Assembly: GCF_014649375.1 (NCBI RefSeq)
Contig: NZ_BMSX01000010.1
Location: forward strand, 124,001 to 188,000
Direction: 5' to 3'
From: Streptomyces aurantiogriseus
Lineage (GTDB): Bacteria; Actinomycetota; Actinomycetes; Streptomycetales; Streptomycetaceae
Length of the DNA: 64,000 nucleotides
Part shown: positions 1 through 8,737 of the stretch, piece by piece
Layout: the number at the start of each line of letters is the position of its first letter
How positions within the stretch are numbered: position 1 is the first letter of the stretch
The notes under the pieces: generated by a model
What the model was told of the DNA's origin: nothing
Database searches by the model: none
The model's input: only the letters and a program-made list of their open reading frames with translations
Translations under genes and position numbers: made by a program

Positions 1-5
1 GTCAT
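1..5 (-). CDS. 5' end of a divergent gene, mostly outside the window
   Basis: Only the start is visible. Read on the minus strand, an ATG begins at base 5 and is preceded six bases upstream by a strong ribosome-binding site, CAGGAGAA (complement of 11-18). No product can be read. Its position opposite a MarR gene, with shared repeats between the two, makes it a likely target of that regulator. Confidence 0.45.
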
Positions 6-28
6 GATCGTTCTCCTGCGACGAGTGC

Positions 29-100
29 TTCAAATTTGGATGACTTCACGCTAGCGGGTCATCCAAATCTGAACAAGCCCCTCATTCAAATTTGGACAAC
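29..100. promoter_or_regulatory. Three-copy 16-bp operator-like repeat
   Basis: Three related elements lie between the divergent start codons. TTCAAATTTGGATGAC is at 29-44. The inverted copy GTCATCCAAATCTGAA is at 58-73 and differs at one position. TTCAAATTTGGACAAC is at 85-100. The core CAAATTTG is itself a perfect palindrome, as expected for a dimeric winged-helix regulator. The copies cover the space where both promoters must lie, so autorepression by the adjacent MarR protein with co-control of the divergent gene is the simplest reading (inferred). Confidence 0.65.
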
Positions 101-115
101 AGGTACACTCGAGCC

Positions 116-607
116 ATGGCCGACCCCGACGAGCACGCCCCCGACCTGCCCGAATGCCCGTCCGCACAGGGCACCGGCCTGCTGCCCGACGAGCTGCGCG
201 CCTGGATGCTGCTGCTGGCGGCGACCGGGGCGGTGGAGCAGCGGCTGCGGGCGGTCGTGAAGGAGCGGCTCGACGTCTCGCACGACGAGTTCCTGGTGCT
301 GTGCCTGCTGGCGGAGCAGCCCCGGGAGGGCCTTCGGATGACCCGCATCGCGGAGCTCCTGGGCCGCCCCAAGACCCGCCTCACCTACCAGATCGCCTGC
401 CTCCAGCACGCCGGCCTCGTCACCCGCAAGTCGGTGTGCGGGGACAAGCGAGGCGTCGAGGTCGCCCTCACCGACAAGGCCCGCCGCCTCCTGCGGGACG
501 CGTCCGAGGCACTGGCGACAACGGTCACCGAGGCACTGGCCCACGTCATGGGACCGGACCAGCGGAATGCCGTGTGCGGGCTGCTGCCGGACCTGGCCGG
601 CGATTGA
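116..607 (+). CDS. MarR-family transcriptional regulator
   Basis: 163-aa protein with the MarR layout: a helical dimerisation segment (about 20-55), then a winged helix-turn-helix. The recognition part reads RIAELLGRPKTRLTYQI, and the wing contains GDKRGVEVALTDKA, the usual D-x-R-G wing signature. ATG at 116 is preferred over an in-frame TTG at 92, because the TTG would lie inside the third repeat copy; the AGG at 101-103 is a weak ribosome-binding site. MarR proteins usually repress themselves and a divergent gene and respond to small phenolic or oxidising ligands. The ligand here is unknown. Confidence 0.85.
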   Translation: MADPDEHAPDLPECPSAQGTGLLPDELRAWMLLLAATGAVEQRLRAVVKERLDVSHDEFLVLCLLAEQPREGLRMTRIAELLGRPKTRLTYQIACLQHAGLVTRKSVCGDKRGVEVALTDKARRLLRDASEALATTVTEALAHVMGPDQRNAVCGLLPDLAGD

Positions 608-632
608 GGCGGCTCCGGCCTCGGCCCCCGGA

Positions 633-655
633 CTGTCAGTGGCCACCCTCATGAT
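633..655 (+). promoter_or_regulatory. PafBC/RecA-NDp-type DNA-damage promoter
   Basis: CTGTCAGTG (633-641), eight bases, then CATGAT (650-655). The recalled mycobacterial/Streptomyces motif for LexA-independent damage induction is TTGTCRGTG-N8-TANNNT. Element and spacing fit; the first base of each half deviates. A start near 661 would leave a leader of about 37 nt before GTG 698. The same layout recurs at 62323-62345 before the ParC-like gene. Confidence 0.6.
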
Positions 656-697
656 GGGGGGTGCTGAGGCGTGGCGGGGACTTGGAGGGGGGACGCG

Positions 698-2215
698 GTG
701 CAAGCAATGACGTCGGCCGAACTGCAGGACTTGTTCGGCCTGTCGAGCAGCGTCTGGGAGGAGATCAGCTCGGCCCCCGGCATGGTCGAGCCGCTCGATC
801 CGAAGTACACGGGCGACGTCACCAAGTGGGAGGGGCAGGCGTTCGCCCGATGGCTGGCCCGTGCCCACCCCGCGCTGGCCGGTGAAGTCCCCGTGCTGCT
901 GCGTCCGGGGGTCGCCGAAGAGTTCCACTACCTCGGCGGGCGCTACGCCACAGCGGACGAGATCGGGCCCGGCCGGGAGCATTTCGCCGGACTGTGGCGG
1001 ACCGAGGCGGGAGTCGTGGCGATCACCTATCCCCGCTCCCACACCTACGCTCCGCGCGACGTCCTGGAGTTCCACGAGCAGGCCACGACCCTCGTGGTCG
1101 TCCGGCATGACTACGACCTCTACGGGCCCGCGCTGGAGGCCGTGGACCGCGCCCGCCCCGACACCCTGTACGAGCCGCGGTGGTCGGAGGCCGCGGCGCA
1201 CATCGGTGCCCAAGTCCCCTGGTGGCCCTCGGAATTGCGCAGACCGGACCATATGACGTCCTGGCGGCCCGGCGACTCGCCCGTACCCGTCGAGGTCGTC
1301 ACCCAGCCCTCCTGGGAGCCCCTCTACGAACTGGCCCGGAACGAGCCGAAGGACTCCCCCGTACGCGGCGCGTGCTTCACCATCGGACACGAGATGCGGG
1401 CCCGGGCCGCCGACTGGGCCGAGCACGAGGTGGCCGAACTCCTCGAACCGGCGGGCAGGTTCCGTGGGACCGTCAGTGCCCGGGCCGAGGCGGAGCGGGC
1501 GGCGATCGTCCTGCCGGGAGTCCCGGACACCGATGATCGCGGCCGGTCCGAGGTTGTGTCGTCGGACGTCGTGGCCCGAGGCCTGGCCGAGCTGTGCGGG
1601 CGCACCGACCACCGCGCGCTGGAGTGCCTGGAAGAGATCAGCATGTGGAGCGAGGCGGACCTGCCGTTCGGCGGCACCTTCAGCCTCACCCGCTCCCGGG
1701 TCTCGCGCACCGGCGCGGAGTGGATCAACCGGCTGCGTCCGGTCGAACCGACCGCCTTCCACAACCTCTTCATCGGAGACGGCGACACCCCGGTCGGGAC
1801 GTTCGTCGACCCCGTCACCGGAAGTCCCGTCGTCGCCTTCAAGGGCAGGTTCGTGTTCGGCGCCAGCCGCGAGATCAGTTATCTCGGACGTGCCCCCAAA
1901 AGACTGCCGGCCGGTTCCGTCCTCAAGGAGGTCATCCTCGAGGAACCGATCTGGGTGCGCACCACGGACGGGGTCCTGTATCCGGCGCCCAGCATGGACG
2001 CGCCCGGACTGTCCTGGGGATACAGCGGGTCGGGGCCCGGGACGCTCGCCCAGTGCGTGGGCCGGCTGCTCGACGACGGAGCCGCCCACGCGGTCACCTA
2101 CGGCTCACGGCTGGATGCCGAACCCGGGCTCGAGGCCCTCTTCAGCGTCAAGCACAAACGAGGCACACGATTCCCCCGGAGAGCGCTGGAACGCGCTCGC
2201 GCCTCGTCGTCCTGA
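698..2215 (+). CDS. Hypothetical protein, first gene of the NTPase operon
   Basis: 505-aa soluble-looking protein of unknown function. GTG 698 is chosen because GGAGG at 684-688 lies nine bases upstream; GTG 671 and ATG 707 are alternatives. No catalytic motif or signal peptide was recognised. The last 60 residues, with a GYSGSGPGTLAQCVGRLL segment, resemble the DUF6166 type of small domain (recall only). It ends 42 bp before the KAP-like NTPase gene and has the same damage-type promoter upstream, so the two are probably co-transcribed. It could be a regulator, adaptor or effector for the NTPase; nothing in the sequence decides between these. Confidence 0.7.
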   Translation: MQAMTSAELQDLFGLSSSVWEEISSAPGMVEPLDPKYTGDVTKWEGQAFARWLARAHPALAGEVPVLLRPGVAEEFHYLGGRYATADEIGPGREHFAGLWRTEAGVVAITYPRSHTYAPRDVLEFHEQATTLVVVRHDYDLYGPALEAVDRARPDTLYEPRWSEAAAHIGAQVPWWPSELRRPDHMTSWRPGDSPVPVEVVTQPSWEPLYELARNEPKDSPVRGACFTIGHEMRARAADWAEHEVAELLEPAGRFRGTVSARAEAERAAIVLPGVPDTDDRGRSEVVSSDVVARGLAELCGRTDHRALECLEEISMWSEADLPFGGTFSLTRSRVSRTGAEWINRLRPVEPTAFHNLFIGDGDTPVGTFVDPVTGSPVVAFKGRFVFGASREISYLGRAPKRLPAGSVLKEVILEEPIWVRTTDGVLYPAPSMDAPGLSWGYSGSGPGTLAQCVGRLLDDGAAHAVTYGSRLDAEPGLEALFSVKHKRGTRFPRRALERARASSS

Positions 2216-2257
2216 CGTAGGACCCGTCCCCCACTCCTGAAAGCAGGTCGCCCCACC

Positions 2258-5038
2258 ATGCCGCGACGCCGGACCCCGCCCTGGCAGGTCGCCGGTCTCT
2301 TCCGGTACGCACGAGAGGCTGCGGCCTACGAGGCCGCGGTCGACGTCTGTCTGGCCGACCCGGCTACCGCACGGCGCCTGGGCAAGAGGCCCCAGGCCAC
2401 CGCGGAGAACGTCCGCGTGGCCATGCTGGCGGAAGCGAACGTGCGGCGTGCCCTGGAGCCGTGCCAGGAGAACCAGCGGCACTTCCGTCACGCGCTGCGG
2501 CGGCACGAGACCACCCGCGACAGGGTCGACTACCTCCACGACCCGCCGGCCCCGGAGACCGTCGTCCTCGCCCTGCTGTCGCTGGGCCTGCTGGTGTCTC
2601 TCGTCGCGGCCCCGTGGACCTACGTCGGCGTCCTCGCGCTGATGACGGCCGGGGCCGGTCTCGCCGTCCGGCGGCACCCGCTGTGGAGCATGCACGTGCG
2701 GCACAACGTGAGCGAACTCGGCCTGAAGGCCGTCCTCTTCGTGCGGGAGCGGCAGGCGGAGGCCGCGGACCGACGCTGGCGGCTCGATCTCCAACTCCGG
2801 GGCGTGGGCCCGTTGATGCAGCGGGTCGTCGAGGCGCTCCTGGGCGACGATCCCGACTCCCTGCTGCTGCCGGACGACTACGAGGGGCTGCGCTCGCCGC
2901 GGAACCGGCAGTACGTGATCGACAACGAGGCGGCCCGCCGCCTGGCCCGCAAGGTCGCCCAGCGCGAGGGCGGGACCATCGCGGTCAGCGGGCCGCGCGG
3001 GGCGGGAAAGTCGACGCTGCTGGAGAGCTGCGCCGAGGAGGCCGACCTGGCCGTCGTCGTCCAGGCGCCCGCGACCTACTCCCCGTACGAGTTCCTGCTG
3101 TCGCTGTTCGTCACGGTCTGCGAGACCTACCTGACCGAGCACGGTTCACCGGTCCCCGATGTGGCGCGTCTGTCCGGGTTGCACAGAGCCGTGCGGCGCC
3201 TCGTTCCGCTGGCCGGGCGCGTAACGCGGTACCTCGGTTTCGCGCTGGCGGCGGGCGCGCTCGTCGTCCTCGGGCTGTCCGCGTCACTGCGCGCGGTCGC
3301 AGGACGCTACGACGATCCCGTGCTGCTGCGCGCCCGGGAACTCTGGAGCGACCTGACCGGCACCGCGGCCGCGGTCTGGCGCGGGGAGAGTGTGGGTGCG
3401 GCCCTCGTGGCGGCCCTCATCGGCCTCGTGCTCTGGTGGATGCGCCGACCGACAGGGCTGGGGACGGAGGTGCGGGCCGTGTGGCCGGACTTCTGCAGCC
3501 TCAGCGGTTTCCTGCTGGTCCTCGGGGCTCCGGTCTCCCTGCTCTTCGACTCCGACGTCCACCGGCACGCACGCGACCTGCTTCACCAATCGCCCGGCGA
3601 GCTCGCTCTCCTCCTGGGGCTCGGGCTCCTCCTCGCTCTGCTGTTCCTGGCGCCGGACGTCGAGTGGACGGTCGGGGGTGTCACCGTCGTCATCAACCGG
3701 TACCTGCAGGCCGGTGTTGGTGGCATGCTCGCGTTCGGTCTGCTGCCGCTCCTCATGAGCGCACCGTCACGGGCCGTCGCGACCGACGCGGGGAACCCGC
3801 TCCGTCTCGCCTGTCTCCTCCTCGGCGTCCTGCTGATCAGGGCCCGCTCATGGACCGTCCCGCAGCCGGAACCGCCGCTCGTCACCGAGTGCCGCGACCA
3901 GCTCTACCGGCTGCAGACGGTGCAGACCTCCTCCGCCGCCGTCACCACCGGACTGCCCCAACTGCTGACCGCGCACACGACTTCGCTGTCCACCGTGCCC
4001 CCCACCATGCCGAAGCTGGTCTCCGACTTCCGCGACCTGCTGACGGACATCGCCAAGGAGCGGTACGCCCGCAAGGGCCGTGTCGTCATCGCCATAGACG
4101 AGGTGGACCGGCTGGGCTCGGACGCCGAGGCGCTGGCGTTCCTCGGCGAGATCAAGGCCATCCTGGGCGTGCCGCATGTCCACTACCTCATCTCGGTGGC
4201 CGAGGACGTGGGTGCCTCCTTCGTCCGCCGCGGTCTGCCGCACCGCGGGGTGACCGACAGTTCCCTGGACGACATCGTGCACGTCCAGCCCTGCACGCTC
4301 GCGGAATCCAAGGCCATCCTCGAACAGCGCACACAGGGACTGCGGGAGCCCTACACCCTGCTGGTGCACGGCCTGTCGGGAGGGCTCCCCCGCGACCTCA
4401 TCCGCTACGGGCTGCGCATCATGGAGATCGAGGACAAGACGCGGTTCTACGAACTCACCGACATCTCCCGGCAGATGATCCTGGAGGAACTCGCGGAGAC
4501 ACTCGCCGGCTTCCGCACGCTGCTCGCCAAGCAGCAGTGGACGGCCGAGACGAGCCCCGTGCTCCTGTCGTTCCGCAGCCTCATGGGCCATCTCCAGTAC
4601 CTCTGCCCCTGTCCGTCCGCCGATCTGACCAGGGCGCTGCACCACGTCGCCTTCTACGACCTGGACCAGCAGTTGGGGCCCGCGGCGGCCCAGGTCCCGG
4701 AACCGACCCGTCTCCTGATCGACGAGGCCGCGACGTACGTCCTCTTCTCGCTGACCCTGCTGGACATCTTCGGACGTCCGGATCTCGCCCGGCGCCGGGC
4801 GGAAGCGGCCCGGCGCAGTCCGGACGGGAACCCGGACCTGCTGGCGCAGGCACGGCAGGAGCTGGAGGTCTCGCCGTACAGCGCGCGCCCTCTCATCGCC
4901 GCGGTCAGAGCGTCCTGGGCCCTCCCCGACCGGCCCTCCAGCAGCACGCTCACCACGATCCCGCGGCCCCGCAGCTCTCCCTGCCCGGTGCACAGCGGCC
5001 CGGCGGGGGTGGGGGATACCGGGGCGGGCGACGGCTGA
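2258..5038 (+). CDS. KAP-like membrane-inserted P-loop NTPase
   Basis: 926 aa. Walker A GPRGAGKST is at 245-253 and Walker B VVIAIDEVDRL near 608-618, about 360 residues apart. The interval carries about six hydrophobic helices (near 325, 380, 411, 447, 485 and 514), with two more near 101-135. Membrane helices inserted between Walker A and B are the hallmark of KAP NTPases, a STAND-related family that includes the phage-exclusion protein PifA. After Walker B there is a sensor-like stretch, then a helical C-terminal region and a low-complexity tail. It is probably an ATP-dependent membrane scaffold or switch. It sits directly behind the unknown gene at 698. Assignment to KAP rather than another AAA/STAND group is moderate. 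Confidence 0.75.
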   Translation: MPRRRTPPWQVAGLFRYAREAAAYEAAVDVCLADPATARRLGKRPQATAENVRVAMLAEANVRRALEPCQENQRHFRHALRRHETTRDRVDYLHDPPAPETVVLALLSLGLLVSLVAAPWTYVGVLALMTAGAGLAVRRHPLWSMHVRHNVSELGLKAVLFVRERQAEAADRRWRLDLQLRGVGPLMQRVVEALLGDDPDSLLLPDDYEGLRSPRNRQYVIDNEAARRLARKVAQREGGTIAVSGPRGAGKSTLLESCAEEADLAVVVQAPATYSPYEFLLSLFVTVCETYLTEHGSPVPDVARLSGLHRAVRRLVPLAGRVTRYLGFALAAGALVVLGLSASLRAVAGRYDDPVLLRARELWSDLTGTAAAVWRGESVGAALVAALIGLVLWWMRRPTGLGTEVRAVWPDFCSLSGFLLVLGAPVSLLFDSDVHRHARDLLHQSPGELALLLGLGLLLALLFLAPDVEWTVGGVTVVINRYLQAGVGGMLAFGLLPLLMSAPSRAVATDAGNPLRLACLLLGVLLIRARSWTVPQPEPPLVTECRDQLYRLQTVQTSSAAVTTGLPQLLTAHTTSLSTVPPTMPKLVSDFRDLLTDIAKERYARKGRVVIAIDEVDRLGSDAEALAFLGEIKAILGVPHVHYLISVAEDVGASFVRRGLPHRGVTDSSLDDIVHVQPCTLAESKAILEQRTQGLREPYTLLVHGLSGGLPRDLIRYGLRIMEIEDKTRFYELTDISRQMILEELAETLAGFRTLLAKQQWTAETSPVLLSFRSLMGHLQYLCPCPSADLTRALHHVAFYDLDQQLGPAAAQVPEPTRLLIDEAATYVLFSLTLLDIFGRPDLARRRAEAARRSPDGNPDLLAQARQELEVSPYSARPLIAAVRASWALPDRPSSSTLTTIPRPRSSPCPVHSGPAGVGDTGAGDG

Positions 5039-5261
5039 GTCGGAGCCGACCAACGCGGGCGACGGCGGGGACAGACGGGCAACGGCCGCTGAGCGACTAC
5101 AGAGCCGGTGTCTGCTTTCTTCATGCCGAGCCGGCCCGTGCCGGCGACGTCCTGCTCGTAGGCCGACAGCGGCGAATGCCGGGATCGCCGCGGGGGTACC
5201 CGGCGCCTGTCGTGCCGGACGCACGTCACTGTTGCCTCGTCGGTATGCGAAGGAGAACCCC

Positions 5262-8200
5262 ATGGGCGCGACAGGTCTGCCCGATCCTGTCATCCGGCCT
5301 GCCGCAGCCCCTCCGCTCGACCCGGCGGCGCTGGAGGCCGCGCTCCGCTCCCGTGTCGACGGTGAGGTGCGGTTCGACGCCGGGAGCAGGGCCGTGTACG
5401 CGACGGACGCCTCCAACTTCCGGCAGACGCCCATCGGCGTGGTCGTCCCGCGCAGCCCGGAGGCCGCCGTCGAGGCGGTGGCCGTGGCGCGTGAGCACGG
5501 AGCGCCCGTGCTGTCGCGGGGCGGCGGAACCAGTCTGGCCGGGCAGTGCACCAACACCGCGGTCGTCCTCGACTGGTCGAAGTACTGCACACGGGTCGAG
5601 TCCGTCGACACCGACGCCCGCACCTGCGTCGTCCAGCCCGGCATCGTGCTGGACGAGCTCAACCGGCAACTCGCGCCGACCGGCCTGCGCTTCGGACCCG
5701 AGCCGGCGACGCACATGAACTGCACGATCGGCGGCATGATCGGCAACAACTCCTGCGGCGCCACCGCCCAGGCGCACGGCAAGGTCGTCGACAACATCGC
5801 CCGCCTGGAGGTCCTGCTCTACGACGGCACCCGCTTCTGGTGCGGCGAGACCGGCGACGAGGAGTACGCCGAGATCGAGCGGCAGGGCGACCTGCGAGCC
5901 GCCGTCTTCCGCCGACTGCGCGCGCTGCGCGACACCTACGCCGACGAGATCCGCCGCCGATTCCCGAAGATCCCGCGCCGTGTCTCCGGCTACAACCTCG
6001 ACTCCCTCCTCCCCGAACACGGCTTCGACGTCGCCGGCCTGCTGGTCGGCAGCGAGTCGACGCTGGTCACCGTCCTGCGCGCGGAGCTGGAACTGGTGCC
6101 CGTGGTGAAGGAACGCACCCTGGTGGTCCTGGGGTTCCCGGACATCACCCGGGCCGCGGACGCGGTGCCGACGGTCCTGCCGTACGAGCCGATCGCGCTG
6201 GAGGGGGTCGACACGCGGCTGATCCACGACGAGGAGATCAAGCGGCTCAACTCCCGGGCGATCGACGAACTCCCGGACGGGGACGCCTACTTGATGGTGC
6301 AGTTCGGCGCGGACACCGTCGAGGAGGCCGACGAGCGCGCGCACCGGATGCTGGACGCGCTCGACGAGAGCGAGCACGATCCCGAGGTCGCCTTCCTCGA
6401 CGAGCCCGTCCACGAGGAGCAGTTGTGGCAGGTGCGTGAGGCCGGGCTGGGAGCCACCGCGCACATTCCGGGGCGCCCCGACACCTTCGAGGGCTGGGAG
6501 GACTCGGCGGTGCCGCCCGGGAAACTGGGCGACTACCTGCGCCGACTGCGCGCGCTCTTCGAGGAGTTCGGCTTTCTCAGCGACACCGGGCCCAGCCTGT
6601 ACGGCCACTTCGGCCAGGGCTGCGTCCACACCCGTATCCCGTTCGACCTGTACACGGCGGACGGTGTGGCCGCCTACCGCCGCTTCATGGAGCGGGCCGC
6701 CGACCTCGTCGTGGAGTTCGGCGGCTCCCTCTCCGGTGAGCACGGTGACGGTCAGAGCCGGGGCGAGCTGCTGCCCCGTATGTTCGGGGAGGAGCTCGTC
6801 GAGGCCTTCGGGCGGCTCAAGGCCGTGTTCGACCCCGGGGACCGGATGAACCCGGGCAAGGTCGTGGCCCCGTACCGGCTCGACGAGAACCTGCGGCTCG
6901 GCGGCCACTGGGCGCCGTACGACCCGCAGGACCTGTACTTCCGTTTCCCGCACGACGGGGGGTCGTTCGCGGAGGCCGCCAACCGCTGTGTCGGGGTCGG
7001 CAAGTGCCGGCAGCAGAGCACCGAGGGCGGCGCGGTGATGTGCCCGTCGTACCAGGTCACACGGGAGGAGGAGCACTCCACGCGCGGGCGGGCCCGGCTG
7101 CTGTTCGAGATGCTCGACGGGCACGGCGACGGCGCGCTGCGCGACCGCTGGCGGTCAAAGGCGGTGCGGGACGCCCTCGACCTGTGCCTGGCCTGCAAGG
7201 GGTGCAAGCAGGACTGCCCGGCGGACGTCGACATGGCCACGTACAAGGCGGAGTTCCTGGCCCACCACTACCAGGGGCGGCCGTGGCGCAGGCCGCGCTC
7301 GGACTGGTCGACGGGGTGGCTGCCCGCCGTCGCGCAGGCAGTGGGCCGCAGCCGGCTGGCCCCGCTGATCAACACCCTCACGCACATTCCTCCGCTGACG
7401 AAGGCGGCCGTCGCCGTGGCGGGGATCGAGGACCGCGAGATCCCCCTGTTCGCGAACGAGACCCTCCAGCAGTGGTACGCCCGCCACGAGCCGTCCGGCG
7501 ACGGCACCCGCGGCACGGTCCTCCTCTGGCCGGACACCTTCACCAACCACTTCCACCCGCACCTCGGGCAGGCCGCCGTCCGCGTCCTGGAGGCGGCGGG
7601 CTGGCGGGTGACGATGCCCGCCGAGCCCCTGTGCTGCGGCCTGACCTGGATCTCCACCGGTCAGCTCGCCACCGCCAAGCGTGTCCTGACCCGCACCGTC
7701 CGTCACCTCGCCGGCCACGTCCGCGCCGGTGGCCTGGTGGTCGGCCTGGAACCGAGCTGTGCGGCCGTCTTCCGCTCCGACGCCACCGACCTCTTCCCCG
7801 GCGACCACGACGTACGCCGACTGCGCCACCACACGGTGACCCTCGCCGAACTCCTCACCGAGCACAGCCCCGGCTACGAGCCCCCGCAGGTCCCGGCCCA
7901 CGCCGCACACGCCCTCGCCCAGGTGCACTGCCACCAGCACGCGATCATGGGCTGGGATGCCGACCGCGACCTCCTGCGCCGCGCGGGCGTCGACGCCGAG
8001 CCCCTGGAGTCCGGCTGCTGCGGCCTGGCCGGCAACTTCGGCTTCACCCCCGGCCACCTCGACGTCAGCGAGGCCTGCGCGGAACGCGCCCTCCTGCCCC
8101 GCCTGCGCGCCACCGCCCCCGAAACCCCCGTCCTCGCCGACGGCTTCAGCTGCCGCACCCAGATCCACGAACTGGACAGCGGCGGCCACGAGGCGGTGCA

Positions 8201-8411
8201 CCTGGCGGAACTCCTGGCGACGGGGCTGCCGGAGTCCGGTGCCGGAGCCGGCGCGGGGACCGGCGCGGGCTCGGCCTACGCGACCGCTCCGGGCGCCCGG
8301 CCTTCGCCTCCGCGCCGGTCCGCCCGGGCGCTGGCCGTGGCAGGGGCGGGGCTTGCCGCGGGGGGTGTGGCGGCTGCGGTCGCTACAGGGGTGCGGTGGA
8401 GGGGGCGGTGA
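5262..8411 (+). CDS. FAD-linked oxidase/Fe-S fusion, D-2-hydroxyacid dehydrogenase type (YdiJ/GlcD-GlpC-like)
   Basis: 1049 aa. The N-terminal third is a PCMH-type FAD domain (LSRGGGTSLAGQC, IGGMIGNNSCGATA), followed by a FAD-oxidase C-terminal domain (SGEHGDGQSRGE). Two [4Fe-4S] motifs follow (CVGVGKC...CP and CLACKGCKQDCP), then two CCG motifs (LCCGLTW and GCCGLAGNFGF). This order and length match membrane-associated D-lactate or D-2-hydroxyglutarate dehydrogenases that pass electrons to quinone. An Ala/Gly-rich tail ends in a hydrophobic helix. ATG 5262 has AGGAGA five bases upstream; an in-frame TTG at 5232 has none. The exact substrate cannot be read. Confidence 0.9.
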   Translation: MGATGLPDPVIRPAAAPPLDPAALEAALRSRVDGEVRFDAGSRAVYATDASNFRQTPIGVVVPRSPEAAVEAVAVAREHGAPVLSRGGGTSLAGQCTNTAVVLDWSKYCTRVESVDTDARTCVVQPGIVLDELNRQLAPTGLRFGPEPATHMNCTIGGMIGNNSCGATAQAHGKVVDNIARLEVLLYDGTRFWCGETGDEEYAEIERQGDLRAAVFRRLRALRDTYADEIRRRFPKIPRRVSGYNLDSLLPEHGFDVAGLLVGSESTLVTVLRAELELVPVVKERTLVVLGFPDITRAADAVPTVLPYEPIALEGVDTRLIHDEEIKRLNSRAIDELPDGDAYLMVQFGADTVEEADERAHRMLDALDESEHDPEVAFLDEPVHEEQLWQVREAGLGATAHIPGRPDTFEGWEDSAVPPGKLGDYLRRLRALFEEFGFLSDTGPSLYGHFGQGCVHTRIPFDLYTADGVAAYRRFMERAADLVVEFGGSLSGEHGDGQSRGELLPRMFGEELVEAFGRLKAVFDPGDRMNPGKVVAPYRLDENLRLGGHWAPYDPQDLYFRFPHDGGSFAEAANRCVGVGKCRQQSTEGGAVMCPSYQVTREEEHSTRGRARLLFEMLDGHGDGALRDRWRSKAVRDALDLCLACKGCKQDCPADVDMATYKAEFLAHHYQGRPWRRPRSDWSTGWLPAVAQAVGRSRLAPLINTLTHIPPLTKAAVAVAGIEDREIPLFANETLQQWYARHEPSGDGTRGTVLLWPDTFTNHFHPHLGQAAVRVLEAAGWRVTMPAEPLCCGLTWISTGQLATAKRVLTRTVRHLAGHVRAGGLVVGLEPSCAAVFRSDATDLFPGDHDVRRLRHHTVTLAELLTEHSPGYEPPQVPAHAAHALAQVHCHQHAIMGWDADRDLLRRAGVDAEPLESGCCGLAGNFGFTPGHLDVSEACAERALLPRLRATAPETPVLADGFSCRTQIHELDSGGHEAVHLAELLATGLPESGAGAGAGTGAGSAYATAPGARPSPPRRSARALAVAGAGLAAGGVAAAVATGVRWRGR

Positions 8412-8446
8412 GCAGGTGTCAGGCGCTCGGGCGACCGCCCTTGACC

Positions 8447-8625
8447 GCTGCCACACCACCGAGCGCTTCAGGCCCTGTTTGCCACGGTCCACCGGGGAGC
8501 GCCGGGCAGCCTCGCTGCCGCACGGGGCCTTGGTGATGCAGCCGTCCACGGACAGTTCGTCGAGCTCCAGGCCGATCATGCGGTCGTACGCCTACAGGGC
8601 GTAGAACTCCATGATCACCTGGGCT
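8447..8625 (-). pseudogene. IS5-family transposase relic (internal fragment)
   Basis: Read on the minus strand, this gene-poor stretch (8412-8737) translates to LDELSVDGCITKAPCG, then SPVDRGKQGLKRSVV, the well-conserved DDE-region segment of Streptomyces IS5-type transposases. An in-frame TAG lies just upstream, and both ends of the gene are missing. It is an inactive remnant between the hydroxyacid dehydrogenase and the ECF41 operon. No terminal inverted repeats were found. Confidence 0.7.
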
Positions 8626-8737
8626 CGTGCCAGCCCTTACCTCCGGGGCCCCGCCGGCCACCAGCGCGCCTGGGGCAAGGCGTCACCGGTTGGGCCATGC
8701 CTTCAGGAGACGTCCCGTGCCCTCACGCAGCGGTGGC

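Noticed and set aside
86..2089. Long minus-strand open frame opposite the MarR and operon genes
   Set aside because: Arg/Gly/Val-rich antisense frame typical of high-GC DNA. The plus-strand genes have good starts and family or operon support.
2461..5718. 1085-codon plus-strand frame overlapping the NTPase gene
   Set aside because: Extremely Arg/Pro/Gly-rich, without motifs. The NTPase frame has Walker motifs and membrane helices.
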